This document shows positions 29,080-38,368 of a DNA stretch of 64,000 nucleotides, piece by piece. The notes under the pieces are model-generated. The model was not told where the DNA came from. It worked only from the letters and a program-made list of their open reading frames with translations, and searched no databases. How positions within the stretch are numbered: the first letter of the stretch is position 1; each line of letters begins with the position of its first letter. A program made the position numbers and the translations under genes. Source of the DNA: a virus; IMG/VR virus record IMGVR_UViG_3300044634_002329, positions 1-64,000 of that record; one strand, given 5' to 3'.

Positions 29080-29319
29080 ATGAAAGATTTAAAAGAAAGA
29101 TGGAATTCTAAAACACCAAGTTTTTGGAAGAAAGTACAACGTATTGCTATTGTAGTTGGAGCAGTAGCTGGTACAATAATTGCAGCTCCTATTGCATTAC
29201 CAGCAGCTGTGATTACTGCAGCAGGATATGCAGTGGCTATTGGAACAGCAGTGGCTACAGTATCACAGTTTACAGTAGAAGACAAACCAACAAACACAGA
29301 AGAAAATGTTAACAACTGA
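29080..29319 (+). CDS. Putative holin, 79 aa
   Basis: A 79-residue protein with a basic N-terminus ([20 protein letters not shown]) and one long or two short hydrophobic segments rich in Ala, Gly and Val (residues 22-65), then a polar tail. The size and position, overlapping the endolysin start by 14 nt, suit a holin. Confidence 0.55.
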   Translation: MKDLKERWNSKTPSFWKKVQRIAIVVGAVAGTIIAAPIALPAAVITAAGYAVAIGTAVATVSQFTVEDKPTNTEENVNN

Positions 29320-29770
29320 AAAAACAATTAAAAAATATGGAATTCCCAATGTTGAAGGTACATATCTTACAACAATTACTCTACCTTATCCAATGCGTAT
29401 TGCATGGGATACTAAGGTTACTACAACTAAACTTAGATGCCATAAGTTAATTGCAGATAAAGTCTTAGCAGTATTTAAAGAAATCTTAGCAGTATATGGA
29501 TTACCAAAGATTCAAGAACTAGGTATTGACTTATTTGGAGGATGTTTTAATTTTAGAAAAATGAGAGGTGGATCAGATTGGTCTAAACACTCATGGGGAA
29601 TAGCTATTGACTTAGACCCTGCTAGAAATAAATTAAAAGAAACATCAAAGACTGCAAGATTTGCAAGACCTGAGTACAAACAAATGATTGATATCTTTGA
29701 AAAACATGGATTCCTTTCTCTAGGGAGATTGCACAACTATGACTGGATGCATTTTGAAATAAAAGAATAG
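29306..29770 (+). CDS. M15 peptidase endolysin
   Basis: A 154-residue protein with the M15/VanY zinc motif [10 protein letters not shown] (SxHxxGxAxD, His94 and Asp101) and the later DWMHFEI with the third zinc ligand (His near 148). This family includes D-Ala-D-Ala carboxypeptidases and L-Ala-D-Glu endolysins that cut peptidoglycan cross-links. There is no signal peptide, so it would need the holin upstream for release. Likely the phage endolysin. Confidence 0.8.
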   Translation: MLTTEKTIKKYGIPNVEGTYLTTITLPYPMRIAWDTKVTTTKLRCHKLIADKVLAVFKEILAVYGLPKIQELGIDLFGGCFNFRKMRGGSDWSKHSWGIAIDLDPARNKLKETSKTARFARPEYKQMIDIFEKHGFLSLGRLHNYDWMHFEIKE

Positions 29771-29773
29771 ACT

Positions 29774-29932
29774 ATGAAATTTAGAAATAATTGGAAAGTA
29801 AAGAACAAACAATGGGATAAGTTTGCTTTACGGCTTAGACTTGGGTTTTTTGATATACTTACTATTGAAGTAGATATATCAAGAGAATTTTACATGTTGA
29901 CTATTTTAAACTTTACACTTAAAAATAGATAA
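29774..29932 (+). CDS. Small protein, 52 aa
   Basis: A 52-residue frame starting MKFRNNWKVKNKQWDKFALR, basic at the N-terminus with a hydrophobic beta-like second half (FFDILTIEVDISREFYMLTI). It is 3 nt after the endolysin stop and before a terminator, which supports a real gene in the lysis unit. Function unknown. Confidence 0.45.
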   Translation: MKFRNNWKVKNKQWDKFALRLRLGFFDILTIEVDISREFYMLTILNFTLKNR

Positions 29933-29957
29933 TTTACAACAGTTATTAATAATACTT

Positions 29958-29994
29958 AACCCATGTTACTTTAAGTGATGTGGGTTTTTTGTTT
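29958..29994 (+). terminator. Hairpin terminator after lysis unit
   Basis: AACCCAT pairs with ATGTGGGTT, followed by a run of T. Confidence 0.6.
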
Positions 29995-29998
29995 AAAT

Positions 29999-30030
29999 TT
30001 TGTAAGTTTAAACTTTTTATTATACATTTG
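29999..30030 (+). promoter_or_regulatory. Bacteroides-type promoter
   Basis: TTTG at 29999..30002, a 20-nt spacer and TACATTTG at 30023..30030 fit the consensus TTTG-N19/20-TANNTTTG of Bacteroides housekeeping sigma. The ATG is 24 nt further on. It heads the packaging and structural block. Confidence 0.65.
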
Positions 30031-30053
30031 TATAAACTTAAAAAATATAAATC

Positions 30054-30290
30054 ATGGAAAACCAACAAGAACAAGAGTTAACAGCTGAAGAATTAACAGC
30101 AAGAAAAGAAGAGATGTTAAAGTTTTATACTGACTCTGTACCGTATTTAGAAGCACAGTTAAAGTATGAATCTTTATTAACTCAAATTGAAGAGTCAAGA
30201 TTTAAAAGAACCAACATTCAATTTCAATATGCTATGATGATGGATAGTCAAAAAGAAGTAATTGAAAAAGAAGAACAAGAAGAAGAATAA
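30054..30290 (+). CDS. Hypothetical coiled-coil protein, 78 aa
   Basis: A 78-residue, Glu/Gln-rich helical protein (MENQQEQELTAEELTARKEE) with an acidic C-terminus. It is the first gene behind the Bacteroides-type promoter and its stop overlaps the next start. It is conserved in this position in crAss-like phages as I recall. Function unknown. Confidence 0.6.
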   Translation: MENQQEQELTAEELTARKEEMLKFYTDSVPYLEAQLKYESLLTQIEESRFKRTNIQFQYAMMMDSQKEVIEKEEQEEE

Positions 30291-30670
30291 TGGCTTTAGT
30301 AAATCAAGTACAAAAACGTGTAAGAATGTCCAAATGGGACATTGTTAAATATCAGATTCTTACTTATTGTTATATTAAACATATAGCATTAAGTGAGTCT
30401 GATTTAAACTGTTTAACATTTCTTAGTTTAAATCAACCAATTGAATTAACACATTTTTGTTATGATGCATCTTCAGATGAAGAACTAATATTTAAATCTC
30501 CACAAACAGTAAGAAACTGTATTAACAAAGCAGAAAAAAATAATTTAGTGATAAAAGATCCAGCTAATAAAAAACTTATTATGATCAATCCTGAATTAAA
30601 ACTTCAAGTAGAAGGTGCTATATTATTGGATTTTAAATTCTTAGCAAATGATCCCGAAGAAAGCAAGTAA
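30290..30670 (+). CDS. Winged-helix-like protein, 126 aa
   Basis: A 126-residue protein. The segment FKSPQTVRNCINKAEKNNLV, followed by a short beta wing (DPANKKLIMINPEL), has the recognition-helix-plus-wing form of winged HTH proteins. The N-terminal half is helical. Its place immediately before the IHF-like gene is typical of the crAss-like structural block, where it may regulate late genes or act with packaging. Role not proven. Confidence 0.55.
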   Translation: MALVNQVQKRVRMSKWDIVKYQILTYCYIKHIALSESDLNCLTFLSLNQPIELTHFCYDASSDEELIFKSPQTVRNCINKAEKNNLVIKDPANKKLIMINPELKLQVEGAILLDFKFLANDPEESK

Positions 30671-31049
30671 ATTATATATAGAAGTATCAGAAGATTTAAA
30701 CATTGATGAGTCTTTAGTAGAAACACTTATTGAATTTTATTACAAAGAAGTAAGAAAATCAATGACAGAATTAAAACATCCAAGATTAACTATTGAAGGA
30801 TTAGGTAGTTTTGTTATTAAACCTTATGCTGTAAGAAAAGCAATACCTAGATATATTAAAACACTAGATGATCATGATACCTCTACATTTAATGCTTATT
30901 ATAACAAAAAAAGTGTTGAAAGTAAATTGGATGCTTTAATTAAAATAGAAGAAAAAATAGTTGAAGAAGAAAATAGTAAAGAAACCTTTTTAAAAAGAAA
31001 AGATGAGTACCTTAAAAAAAATATGGAAAGACCGGAACAAGATTCTTGA
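30648..31049 (+). CDS. HU/IHF-like DNA-binding protein
   Basis: A 133-residue protein with the HU/IHF N-terminal helix pair (LNIDESLVETLIEFYYKEVR) and the strand LTIEGLGSFVIKP, the equivalent of the conserved GFGxF turn. A basic arm follows (YAVRKAIPRYIK) and then a longer C-terminal tail. IHF subunits are conserved markers of crAss-like phage structural blocks. It probably bends DNA in packaging or replication. Its end overlaps the next gene by 47 nt. Confidence 0.75.
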   Translation: MIPKKASKLYIEVSEDLNIDESLVETLIEFYYKEVRKSMTELKHPRLTIEGLGSFVIKPYAVRKAIPRYIKTLDDHDTSTFNAYYNKKSVESKLDALIKIEEKIVEEENSKETFLKRKDEYLKKNMERPEQDS

Positions 31050-31299
31050 AGGTATAACCAATGCCATCATACGTGATGAGTTTGTAGAAGATGTTGCAAA
31101 ACATAGAATGGAAGTTTGTGATGCATGTGAATTTAAAGGAGACAAATGTCTTGTACCCGGTACATCTCCTTGTTGTAATGACTGTGGTTGTTCATTAACA
31201 TTTAAGACTAGATCATTGTCATCAGAATGTCCGCAAGATAAATGGAAAGCTTTATTGTCTGAAGAAGAGGAAGACAAATTAGATAACCTTAAAGACTAA
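31003..31299 (+). CDS. Zinc-ribbon protein, 98 aa
   Basis: Residues about 35-80 hold six or more Cys: CDACEFKGDKC, then CCNDCGCSLTFKTRS and CPQDKW. The spacing fits one or two zinc sites. This small zinc protein next to the IHF-like gene is a recurrent feature of crAss-like genomes. Function unknown; nucleic-acid binding is likely. Confidence 0.65.
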   Translation: MSTLKKIWKDRNKILEGITNAIIRDEFVEDVAKHRMEVCDACEFKGDKCLVPGTSPCCNDCGCSLTFKTRSLSSECPQDKWKALLSEEEEDKLDNLKD

Positions 31300-31303
31300 T
31301 ATT

Positions 31304-31669
31304 ATGAATCCAATTTCAAATAATACATCAGACCAATGGCTTAATAATTGGCAAGATATATTACAAAAAGGTAGTATACAACCAATAGATCCATTACAAC
31401 AAATGAATGTAACTACTACTAATCATAGTCATATCTTTGGTGGAGTAATTAATGATGGATCTACATATTCTGAACCTTGGACAGATCCTATTGTTTTAGT
31501 TAAAACAAGATTAGACAAATTAGAACTTCAAAACAAGTTTTTAAAATTAAAAATCCTTCAATTAGAAGGTACATTTACTAAAAAAGAGGTAGCTAATATT
31601 AGAGCTATGCTTACATCTAATGATGAAGCATCTATTACATTAGCTGATTCTATAATTGAAAATGCATAA
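31304..31669 (+). CDS. Coiled-coil structural-block protein, 121 aa
   Basis: A 121-residue protein. The N-terminal half is polar and flexible. The second half has a leucine-rich helix (VKTRLDKLELQNKFLKLKIL) likely to form a coiled coil, then a short helical tail. Position between the zinc-ribbon gene and nuclease gene is typical for the group. It may be virion associated. Function unknown. Confidence 0.55.
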   Translation: MNPISNNTSDQWLNNWQDILQKGSIQPIDPLQQMNVTTTNHSHIFGGVINDGSTYSEPWTDPIVLVKTRLDKLELQNKFLKLKILQLEGTFTKKEVANIRAMLTSNDEASITLADSIIENA

Positions 31670-31671
31670 TT

Positions 31672-32505
31672 ATGAGTATAATATTTAATGATGCAGACCA
31701 TAGTTATAAAAGTATTGATGGTGATAATATTGATTGGGTTAGTGTAACTACATTAATCTCAAATTTTAAAAAACCATTTGATGGAAAAACTATAGCTGCT
31801 AAAGTCAGTAAAAATAAGAGATCTAAATGGTTTGGTATTGAACCAGAAACTATTTTAAAAATTTGGGATGATGAGTCTCAAAGAGCTATGAAGCTTGGTA
31901 CATTTTATCATAATCAAAGAGAAGCTGACTTATGTAGTTTAGCATCTATTGAAAAAGATGGAGTGACTATACCAGTTTTTATTCCTAATGTTGAACCTAA
32001 TGGTATCAAAGTTGCACCTAATCAAAAGTTAGATTCAGGAGTATACCCAGAACATATGGTATATCTTAAGTCTGCAGGTATATGTGGACAATCGGATTTA
32101 GTTGAAGTAGTTAATGGTAAAATATATATTATTGATTATAAGACTAATAAAGAAATTAAGACAGAATCTTTTGTAAATTGGGAAGGTTTATCTGATAAAT
32201 TATCTTTTCCATTATCACATTTAGATGATTGTAATTTTAATCACTATGCATTACAATTAAGTATATATATGTATATTATGTTAAAGCATAATCCTAAATT
32301 AAAACCAGGAGCAATGTATATACATCATATAGTATTTGAAGAAGATGATAAAGATGAAAATGGTTATCCTGTAACTAAGTATTCTCTAGAAGGAGACCCT
32401 ATTGTAAAAGAAGTTATACCTATGGAAATACCTTATTTAGCAGATGAAGTAAGATCAATTATTCTTTGGTTATCTGATAATAAACATAAACTAAAAAAAA
32501 AATAA
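31672..32505 (+). CDS. PD-(D/E)XK family nuclease
   Basis: A 277-residue protein. The motif GQSDLVEV with Asp142, followed by IIDYKTNK with Asp155 and Lys157, is the PD-(D/E)XK catalytic core. The N-terminal VSVTTLISNFKKPFD is the helix typically found in this phage branch (Cas4/RecB-like fold). It lacks the Cys cluster of Cas4. It may act in DNA processing before packaging. It lies in the conserved block ahead of terminase. Confidence 0.75.
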   Translation: MSIIFNDADHSYKSIDGDNIDWVSVTTLISNFKKPFDGKTIAAKVSKNKRSKWFGIEPETILKIWDDESQRAMKLGTFYHNQREADLCSLASIEKDGVTIPVFIPNVEPNGIKVAPNQKLDSGVYPEHMVYLKSAGICGQSDLVEVVNGKIYIIDYKTNKEIKTESFVNWEGLSDKLSFPLSHLDDCNFNHYALQLSIYMYIMLKHNPKLKPGAMYIHHIVFEEDDKDENGYPVTKYSLEGDPIVKEVIPMEIPYLADEVRSIILWLSDNKHKLKKK

Positions 32506-32506
32506 T

Positions 32507-32809
32507 ATGAAACTTTATGAAGTAAGACATTTTGATGCAAACTATCCAGGACGTACAAAAATATTAAAGTATAAATCATTTGTAATATTTAAATATAAAC
32601 GTAAGATGTTGGTTTATTTAAAACCATTAGAAGAAGAATCATATTATTTTAAAAATCCTGATAATCCTGAAACATTTTTAAAGGGTTATGTTGTATGTAA
32701 AAATGATCATATTTTAATGTATCCTTATCTTGCAACAGATTTTATAGATGGATTAAAAAAATTGTTTAGAATAAAAACAAAAATCAAACCTATAAATCCA
32801 TTTGTATGA
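32507..32809 (+). CDS. Hypothetical basic protein, 100 aa
   Basis: A 100-residue, Lys/Tyr-rich protein starting MKLYEVRHFDANYPGRTKIL, strand rich. It overlaps the next gene by 4 nt. Probably part of the packaging block. Function unknown. Confidence 0.55.
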   Translation: MKLYEVRHFDANYPGRTKILKYKSFVIFKYKRKMLVYLKPLEEESYYFKNPDNPETFLKGYVVCKNDHILMYPYLATDFIDGLKKLFRIKTKIKPINPFV

Positions 32810-33321
32810 TAGTTAAATTATTTGATATACAAAACGGAGTTGTTATACCTACAGAACATTGTTATACTCTTAAGTCTTTAAAAGATATCATGGATATTTA
32901 TCCAGAAGATTATTTAAAGATCTATCAGTATTTGTTTTATATGACATGTCCTAATCCAGATTTGAACCCATTTTTTCATACTCCAGAAACAGATAAAGAA
33001 GATCTTATACTTTCTGAAATACAGGCAGAATTCTCTACTGAAGATACAGAAATCTATAAGGCATTAATGTTTTGTGAAAAGTTATATGAAACACCCACTT
33101 CTAGAGCATATAAGGGTATTAAATCCATGCTTGATAGATTGGGTAAGTATATGGAAATAACGTCCATTACAGATGGTAAAGATGGTAATTTAACAGCATT
33201 GATTAATGCAGCTAAGAATTATGAATCAGTCAGAAACTCTTTTAAGGGGGTTTACAAAGACTTGCAAGATGAACAACAAAGTAGAGCTAGAGGTGGTCAA
33301 GGTTTAGCTTATGATAGTTAA
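32806..33321 (+). CDS. Conserved protein before terminase, possible TerS
   Basis: A 171-residue, largely helical protein. The C-terminal half (TSRAYKGIKSMLDRLGKYME, then LINAAKNYESVRNSFKG) is conserved in type among crAss-like phages immediately before the large terminase. By position and size it might be the small terminase subunit, but no HTH is obvious. The function is inferred from place alone. Confidence 0.5.
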   Translation: MIVKLFDIQNGVVIPTEHCYTLKSLKDIMDIYPEDYLKIYQYLFYMTCPNPDLNPFFHTPETDKEDLILSEIQAEFSTEDTEIYKALMFCEKLYETPTSRAYKGIKSMLDRLGKYMEITSITDGKDGNLTALINAAKNYESVRNSFKGVYKDLQDEQQSRARGGQGLAYDS

Positions 33322-33323
33322 TT

Positions 33324-35525
33324 ATGGAAAATATATACACTAACATACCTACATGGGATAATGGTACATGGACTACTACTTCTTTTGATTCAAGAGAAGA
33401 TTGGAGAACCTATGTATTTTCTTTGTTTAAAGAACCTGGTCAATATGAGTTTGATGAAATAAGCAATACAGTGTTTAACTCTGAGTCAACTAAATTTAGA
33501 AATTCTAAAGTATATTGTACTGCAGCATTTAAGTCAAAAGACTTTATTAACTACTGGGATGATCAAAAGAATAAATGTAGACTAGGAGTAATTGTTAAAT
33601 CAAATAATAAAACCTGGTACTTATCTAGAGATTATTATATGTGGTTAAACTTCTTACCTATCTTTGATAAAGAACAACAAAAGTTTGACTTTGCTCAAAT
33701 TAGAGATGCTCAGTATCATATGGCATTATATGAAATATTAGCTGAGTTATTCTATCAACATTCTGCTATTCTTAAAAAACGTCAGATAGCATCATCATAT
33801 TTTCATGCAGGTAAACTTATTAATCAGTTATGGTTTGAGGCCGGAGTCACACTTAAAATGGGAGCTAGTCTTAAAGATTACATAAATGAAAAAGGTACTT
33901 GGAAATTCTTAAATGAATATGCTGCATTTTTAAATGAACACACTGCTTGGTATAGACCTATGTCACCAGATAAAGTAATGATGTGGCAACAAAAAATTGA
34001 AGTAAGAATAGGAGATAGAAAAGCAGAGGTTGGATTAAAAGGTACCATGCAAGGTATGTCTTTTGATAAAGATCCGACAAATGGTGTAGGGGGTCCGGTT
34101 AAATACTTTTTTCATGAAGAAGCTGGTATTGCTCCTAAGATGAATACTACTTTTGGATATATTAAACCGGCCTTAAAATCAGGTATGATCACAACAGGTA
34201 TGTTTATAGCTGCAGGATCAGTGGGAGATTTAGATCAATGTGAACCACTTAAAAAAATGATTTTACAACCTGAAGCTAATGATATATATGCTGTAACTAC
34301 TAATTTAATTGATGAAGATTTTACTGTGGGTATGTCAGGTTTATTTATTCCTGAACAATGGTCTATGCCACCATATATTGATGATTATGGTAATTCACTT
34401 GTAGAAGAAGCATTAAAAGCTTTAGATGAGTATTTTGAAAAATGCAAAAAAACCATGGATCCTGAAGATTATCAATTGGAGATATCTCAGCATCCTAGAA
34501 ATATTGCAGAAGCATTTAAACATAGAAAAGTATCTAAGTTCCCATCTCACTTAGTTAATGCTCAATTAAAAAGAATTGAAGATAAAGAGTATGCATATGA
34601 GTACTTAGATATATCTAGAGATGCTGAAGGACGGGTGGTAACTAAAGCAAGTAATAGACAACCTATTAAAGAATTCCCTATTACAAAGAAAACAGAAGAT
34701 AAAACTGGAGTACTAGTAGTATGGGAAAGACCTATTCCTAATCCAGGATTTGGACAGTATTATGCTTCTATTGACCCCGTATCAGAGGGTAAAACAACAA
34801 CATCAGAATCATTGTGTTCTATATATATTATGAAAGCTCCTGTAGAAGTTACTAAGGTTACATCAGGAGAAACAGAAACTTATATAGAAGAAGATAAAAT
34901 AGTAGCAGCTTGGTGTGGCCGATTTGATGATATTAAGCAAACACATGAAAGATTAGAGATGATTATAGAATGGTATAATGCATGGACAGTAATTGAAAAT
35001 AACATTTCATTATTTATCCAGTACATGATCTCTAGAAAAAAACAAAGATACTTAGTACCAAAAAGTCAGATCATGTTCTTAAAAGATCTTGGTGCTAATG
35101 CTAACGTGTTCCAGGAGTATGGTTGGAAAAATACCGGTGTATTATTTAAACAACACCTTATTAGTTATGCTATTGAGTATACAAAAGAAGAACTAGATAC
35201 TGAAACTAAAGCGGATGGTACAATAGTTAGAACTAAATATGGTATTGAAAGAATACCAGATCCTATGTTATTAAAAGAAATGCAAGCTTATGTTGATGGA
35301 CTTAACGTGGATAGGATGGTAGCATTCTGTGCATTGGTTGCATTTATGAGAATACAACAAGCTAACCGTGGTTATACTAAAAGAGTTATCATGGATGAAG
35401 CATCCAAAAACTTGGAAAAGTCAAAAAATTTGTTTAAATTAAATAAGAGTCCTTTCCGTCATATGGGTGGATCAGGATTTGGGAATTCAGGGATTAAAAG
35501 ATCTGCATTCAGAAACTTAAAGTAA
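33324..35525 (+). CDS. terL: Terminase large subunit
   Basis: A 733-residue protein with an ATPase domain and a RNase H-like nuclease domain. The ATPase region has KKRQIASSYFHAGK in the place of Walker A (diverged, as usual in crAss-like TerL) and Walker B YFFHEEAG near residue 262. The nuclease region has YASIDPVSEG near 480-490 and VIENN near 556, which supply acidic metal ligands. It packages DNA through the portal, whose gene starts 7 nt downstream. Length is normal for the group. Confidence 0.85.
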   Translation: MENIYTNIPTWDNGTWTTTSFDSREDWRTYVFSLFKEPGQYEFDEISNTVFNSESTKFRNSKVYCTAAFKSKDFINYWDDQKNKCRLGVIVKSNNKTWYLSRDYYMWLNFLPIFDKEQQKFDFAQIRDAQYHMALYEILAELFYQHSAILKKRQIASSYFHAGKLINQLWFEAGVTLKMGASLKDYINEKGTWKFLNEYAAFLNEHTAWYRPMSPDKVMMWQQKIEVRIGDRKAEVGLKGTMQGMSFDKDPTNGVGGPVKYFFHEEAGIAPKMNTTFGYIKPALKSGMITTGMFIAAGSVGDLDQCEPLKKMILQPEANDIYAVTTNLIDEDFTVGMSGLFIPEQWSMPPYIDDYGNSLVEEALKALDEYFEKCKKTMDPEDYQLEISQHPRNIAEAFKHRKVSKFPSHLVNAQLKRIEDKEYAYEYLDISRDAEGRVVTKASNRQPIKEFPITKKTEDKTGVLVVWERPIPNPGFGQYYASIDPVSEGKTTTSESLCSIYIMKAPVEVTKVTSGETETYIEEDKIVAAWCGRFDDIKQTHERLEMIIEWYNAWTVIENNISLFIQYMISRKKQRYLVPKSQIMFLKDLGANANVFQEYGWKNTGVLFKQHLISYAIEYTKEELDTETKADGTIVRTKYGIERIPDPMLLKEMQAYVDGLNVDRMVAFCALVAFMRIQQANRGYTKRVIMDEASKNLEKSKNLFKLNKSPFRHMGGSGFGNSGIKRSAFRNLK

Positions 35526-35532
35526 AAAAATT

Positions 35533-38280
35533 ATGCAAATAATTAATGCTCTACAAGCTAAAAACGGAGCCAAAACTGAACATAATAGAATTGGTAGTAT
35601 TACACAACCATTACAATTTCTTACTAAAGCAGAAAAAGATGCTCAATGGGCTGCTTGGAATTTAGACTGGGTTGAATGGCAAGGTTTAAAACAGATCCGT
35701 AGAAATGCTAGAAGACTTATGAAAAACTATAAGTTGGCTAAAGGTATTATTGACAAGTCTGATTACATTGTAGAAGAAGATAATGATTATAGAGACATTG
35801 TTGAAATACTAACTAAAGAAGATCAATCTGCTTTAGAGTTAAAATTCTACCCAATTATTCCAAATGTAATCAATGTGTTAGTTGCAGAGTTTGCAAAAAG
35901 AACAACTAAACTTACATATAGAGCTGTAGATGAGTTTTCATATAATGAAATGATGGAGCAAAAAAGATCAATGGTAGAAGAAACATTGATGGGAAATGCT
36001 CAAATGAAACTTATGGCTGCTATGATTGAACAAGGATTAGATCCTAATTCACCTGAAGCACAAGAACAAGTTAATCCAGAAAAATTAAAATCATTACCAG
36101 AAATAGAAGCTTTCTTTAAAAAAGACTATAGATCCATGGTAGAACAATGGGCCGAGCATCAACACAAAGTAGATGTTGAAAGGTTTAAAATGGATGAGTT
36201 AGAAGAAAGAGGATTTAGAGATATGCTTATTACTGATAGAGAGTTCTGGCATATGAGAATGATGGAGGATGATTATGAGGTTGAACTTTGGAATCCGGCT
36301 ATTACCTTTTACCATAAATCTCCAGATGCTAGATATATTTCTCAATCTAACTGGGTTGGTAAAACTGATATGATGACAGCATCAGATGTAATTGATAAGT
36401 ATGGTTACATGATGACTGAAGAGCAACTAGCTGCACTAGAAGCTGTATACCCTATTAGATCTGCAGGTTACACTATAGGTGGTCAACAAAATGACGGATC
36501 ATACTATGATGGTACTAAATCTCATGAATGGAATACTAACATGCCTTCATTAGCATATAGACAATACACATCTGCAATGAATGGTACAGTACTAAATTCT
36601 GGAGATATTATTAATCAAATCCTATCAGAAGGGGAAGATTACTATGATCAAGGTACAGCATACTTATTAAGAGTATCTACTGTATATTGGAAATCACAAA
36701 GAAAAGTAGGACACTTAACTAAAGTTGCAGAAAATGGTGAAGTAGTTAATGAAGTAGTATCTGAAGAATATAAAATTACAGATAAGCCTATATATGATAT
36801 AAGAATGTTTAAGAATAAAACTAAAGACAATCTTATATATGGTGAACATATTGACTGGATATGGATTAATGAAGTATGGGGTGGTGTTAAAGTAGGCCCT
36901 AACATTCCTTCATTCTGGGGTATGAATAACCCTGGAGGATTCTCACCTATCTATATTGGTGTAGATAAAAACAAAATTAGCCCACTTAAATTTCAATTTA
37001 AAGGAGATAACACTCTTTATGGTTGTAAACTTCCTGTAGAAGGTTCAGTCTTTTCTGATAGAAATACTAAGTCTACTGCACTTATTGATTTAATGAAACC
37101 ATACCAGATTGGATACAACATTGTAAATAATCAAATAGCAGATATACTAGTAGATGAATTAGGTACTGTAATTATGTTTGATCAAAACACATTACCTAGA
37201 CACTCACTAGGAGAAGATTGGGGAAAAGGTAACTTAGCTAAAGCTTATGTTGCTATGAAGAATTTCCAGATGCTTCCACTTGATACATCTATTACTAATA
37301 CAGAGAATGCATTAAACTTTAATCATTTCCAAAAATTAGATCTAGAACAGACTAATAGATTAATGTCAAGGGTTAACTTGGCTAACTATTTTAAACAACA
37401 AGCCTATGAGGTCATTGGGGTGACTCCTCAACGTATGGGACAAGAAATAGCTAGAATGAGTGCCACAGGTGTAGAACAAGCAGCAAATGCTTCCTATGCA
37501 CAAACTGAGGTATTCTTTATACAACACTGTGACTACTTAATGCCAAGAGTGCATCAAATGAGAACAGACTTAGCTCAGTTTTATCATTCAACTAAACCAT
37601 CAGCTAGATTATCATATATGACATCTGCAGATGAAAAAGTCAATTTCCAAATTAATGGAACTGATTTGTTAATGAGAGATCTTAATATATTCTGTAGTAC
37701 TAATGCTAATAACAGAGCTATCTTAGAGCAATTAAAAAATCTTGCTGTAAATAATAATACTACTGGAGCATCTATTTATGATCTTGGTAAACTTGTACAA
37801 TCAGATTCTATTGCTGAACTTAATTCAGCTCTTAAAGCATCTGAAGCTAAGGTTAATCAACTTAAGCAACAAGAAATGCAACAAGCTCAACAAATGCAAC
37901 AAGAACAAATTGCTTCTCAAGAAAAACAAAAACAAATGCAAATCCAAGCTGAAGCAGAAAAACAAGATAAGATTCTTGAAAACAATATTGTTGTGGCTGA
38001 GATTAGAGCATCTGGTTTTGGAGCTACTATGGATATCAATGAAAATAAAATGTCAGACTTCCAGGATTCAATGAAAGATCTTAGACAAACTGAGCAATAC
38101 AGAGAACAAACTGATTTGCAAAGAGAAAAACAGTCTAATGAAAACTTAAGAAGTTCTCAAAAAATGGATATTGAAAGAGAAAAACTTCAAACCCAAAGAG
38201 AGATAGCTGATAAACAATTACAGGTAGCAAGAGAGAATAAAAACAAGTTTGATAATAAATCTAAAGAAAAGAAGAAGTAG
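35533..38280 (+). CDS. Portal protein
   Basis: A 915-residue protein following TerL, as in all crAss-like phages. The central region contains the portal features WVEWQGLKQIRRNARRLMKN at the start, then long helices and a tunnel-loop-like part near 600-640 (GVTPQRMGQEIARMSATGVE). The C-terminal 170 residues are a Gln/Glu/Lys-rich coiled coil, probably the barrel. It forms the dodecameric DNA gate at the capsid vertex. Confidence 0.8.
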   Translation: MQIINALQAKNGAKTEHNRIGSITQPLQFLTKAEKDAQWAAWNLDWVEWQGLKQIRRNARRLMKNYKLAKGIIDKSDYIVEEDNDYRDIVEILTKEDQSALELKFYPIIPNVINVLVAEFAKRTTKLTYRAVDEFSYNEMMEQKRSMVEETLMGNAQMKLMAAMIEQGLDPNSPEAQEQVNPEKLKSLPEIEAFFKKDYRSMVEQWAEHQHKVDVERFKMDELEERGFRDMLITDREFWHMRMMEDDYEVELWNPAITFYHKSPDARYISQSNWVGKTDMMTASDVIDKYGYMMTEEQLAALEAVYPIRSAGYTIGGQQNDGSYYDGTKSHEWNTNMPSLAYRQYTSAMNGTVLNSGDIINQILSEGEDYYDQGTAYLLRVSTVYWKSQRKVGHLTKVAENGEVVNEVVSEEYKITDKPIYDIRMFKNKTKDNLIYGEHIDWIWINEVWGGVKVGPNIPSFWGMNNPGGFSPIYIGVDKNKISPLKFQFKGDNTLYGCKLPVEGSVFSDRNTKSTALIDLMKPYQIGYNIVNNQIADILVDELGTVIMFDQNTLPRHSLGEDWGKGNLAKAYVAMKNFQMLPLDTSITNTENALNFNHFQKLDLEQTNRLMSRVNLANYFKQQAYEVIGVTPQRMGQEIARMSATGVEQAANASYAQTEVFFIQHCDYLMPRVHQMRTDLAQFYHSTKPSARLSYMTSADEKVNFQINGTDLLMRDLNIFCSTNANNRAILEQLKNLAVNNNTTGASIYDLGKLVQSDSIAELNSALKASEAKVNQLKQQEMQQAQQMQQEQIASQEKQKQMQIQAEAEKQDKILENNIVVAEIRASGFGATMDINENKMSDFQDSMKDLRQTEQYREQTDLQREKQSNENLRSSQKMDIEREKLQTQREIADKQLQVARENKNKFDNKSKEKKK

Positions 38281-38368
38281 TATAGCCATATAGTAGAAAA
38301 AATTATAAAACAGTTTTAAATTTTTAAAATTTATTTACTATATTACATTATAAACAAAAACCAACAAA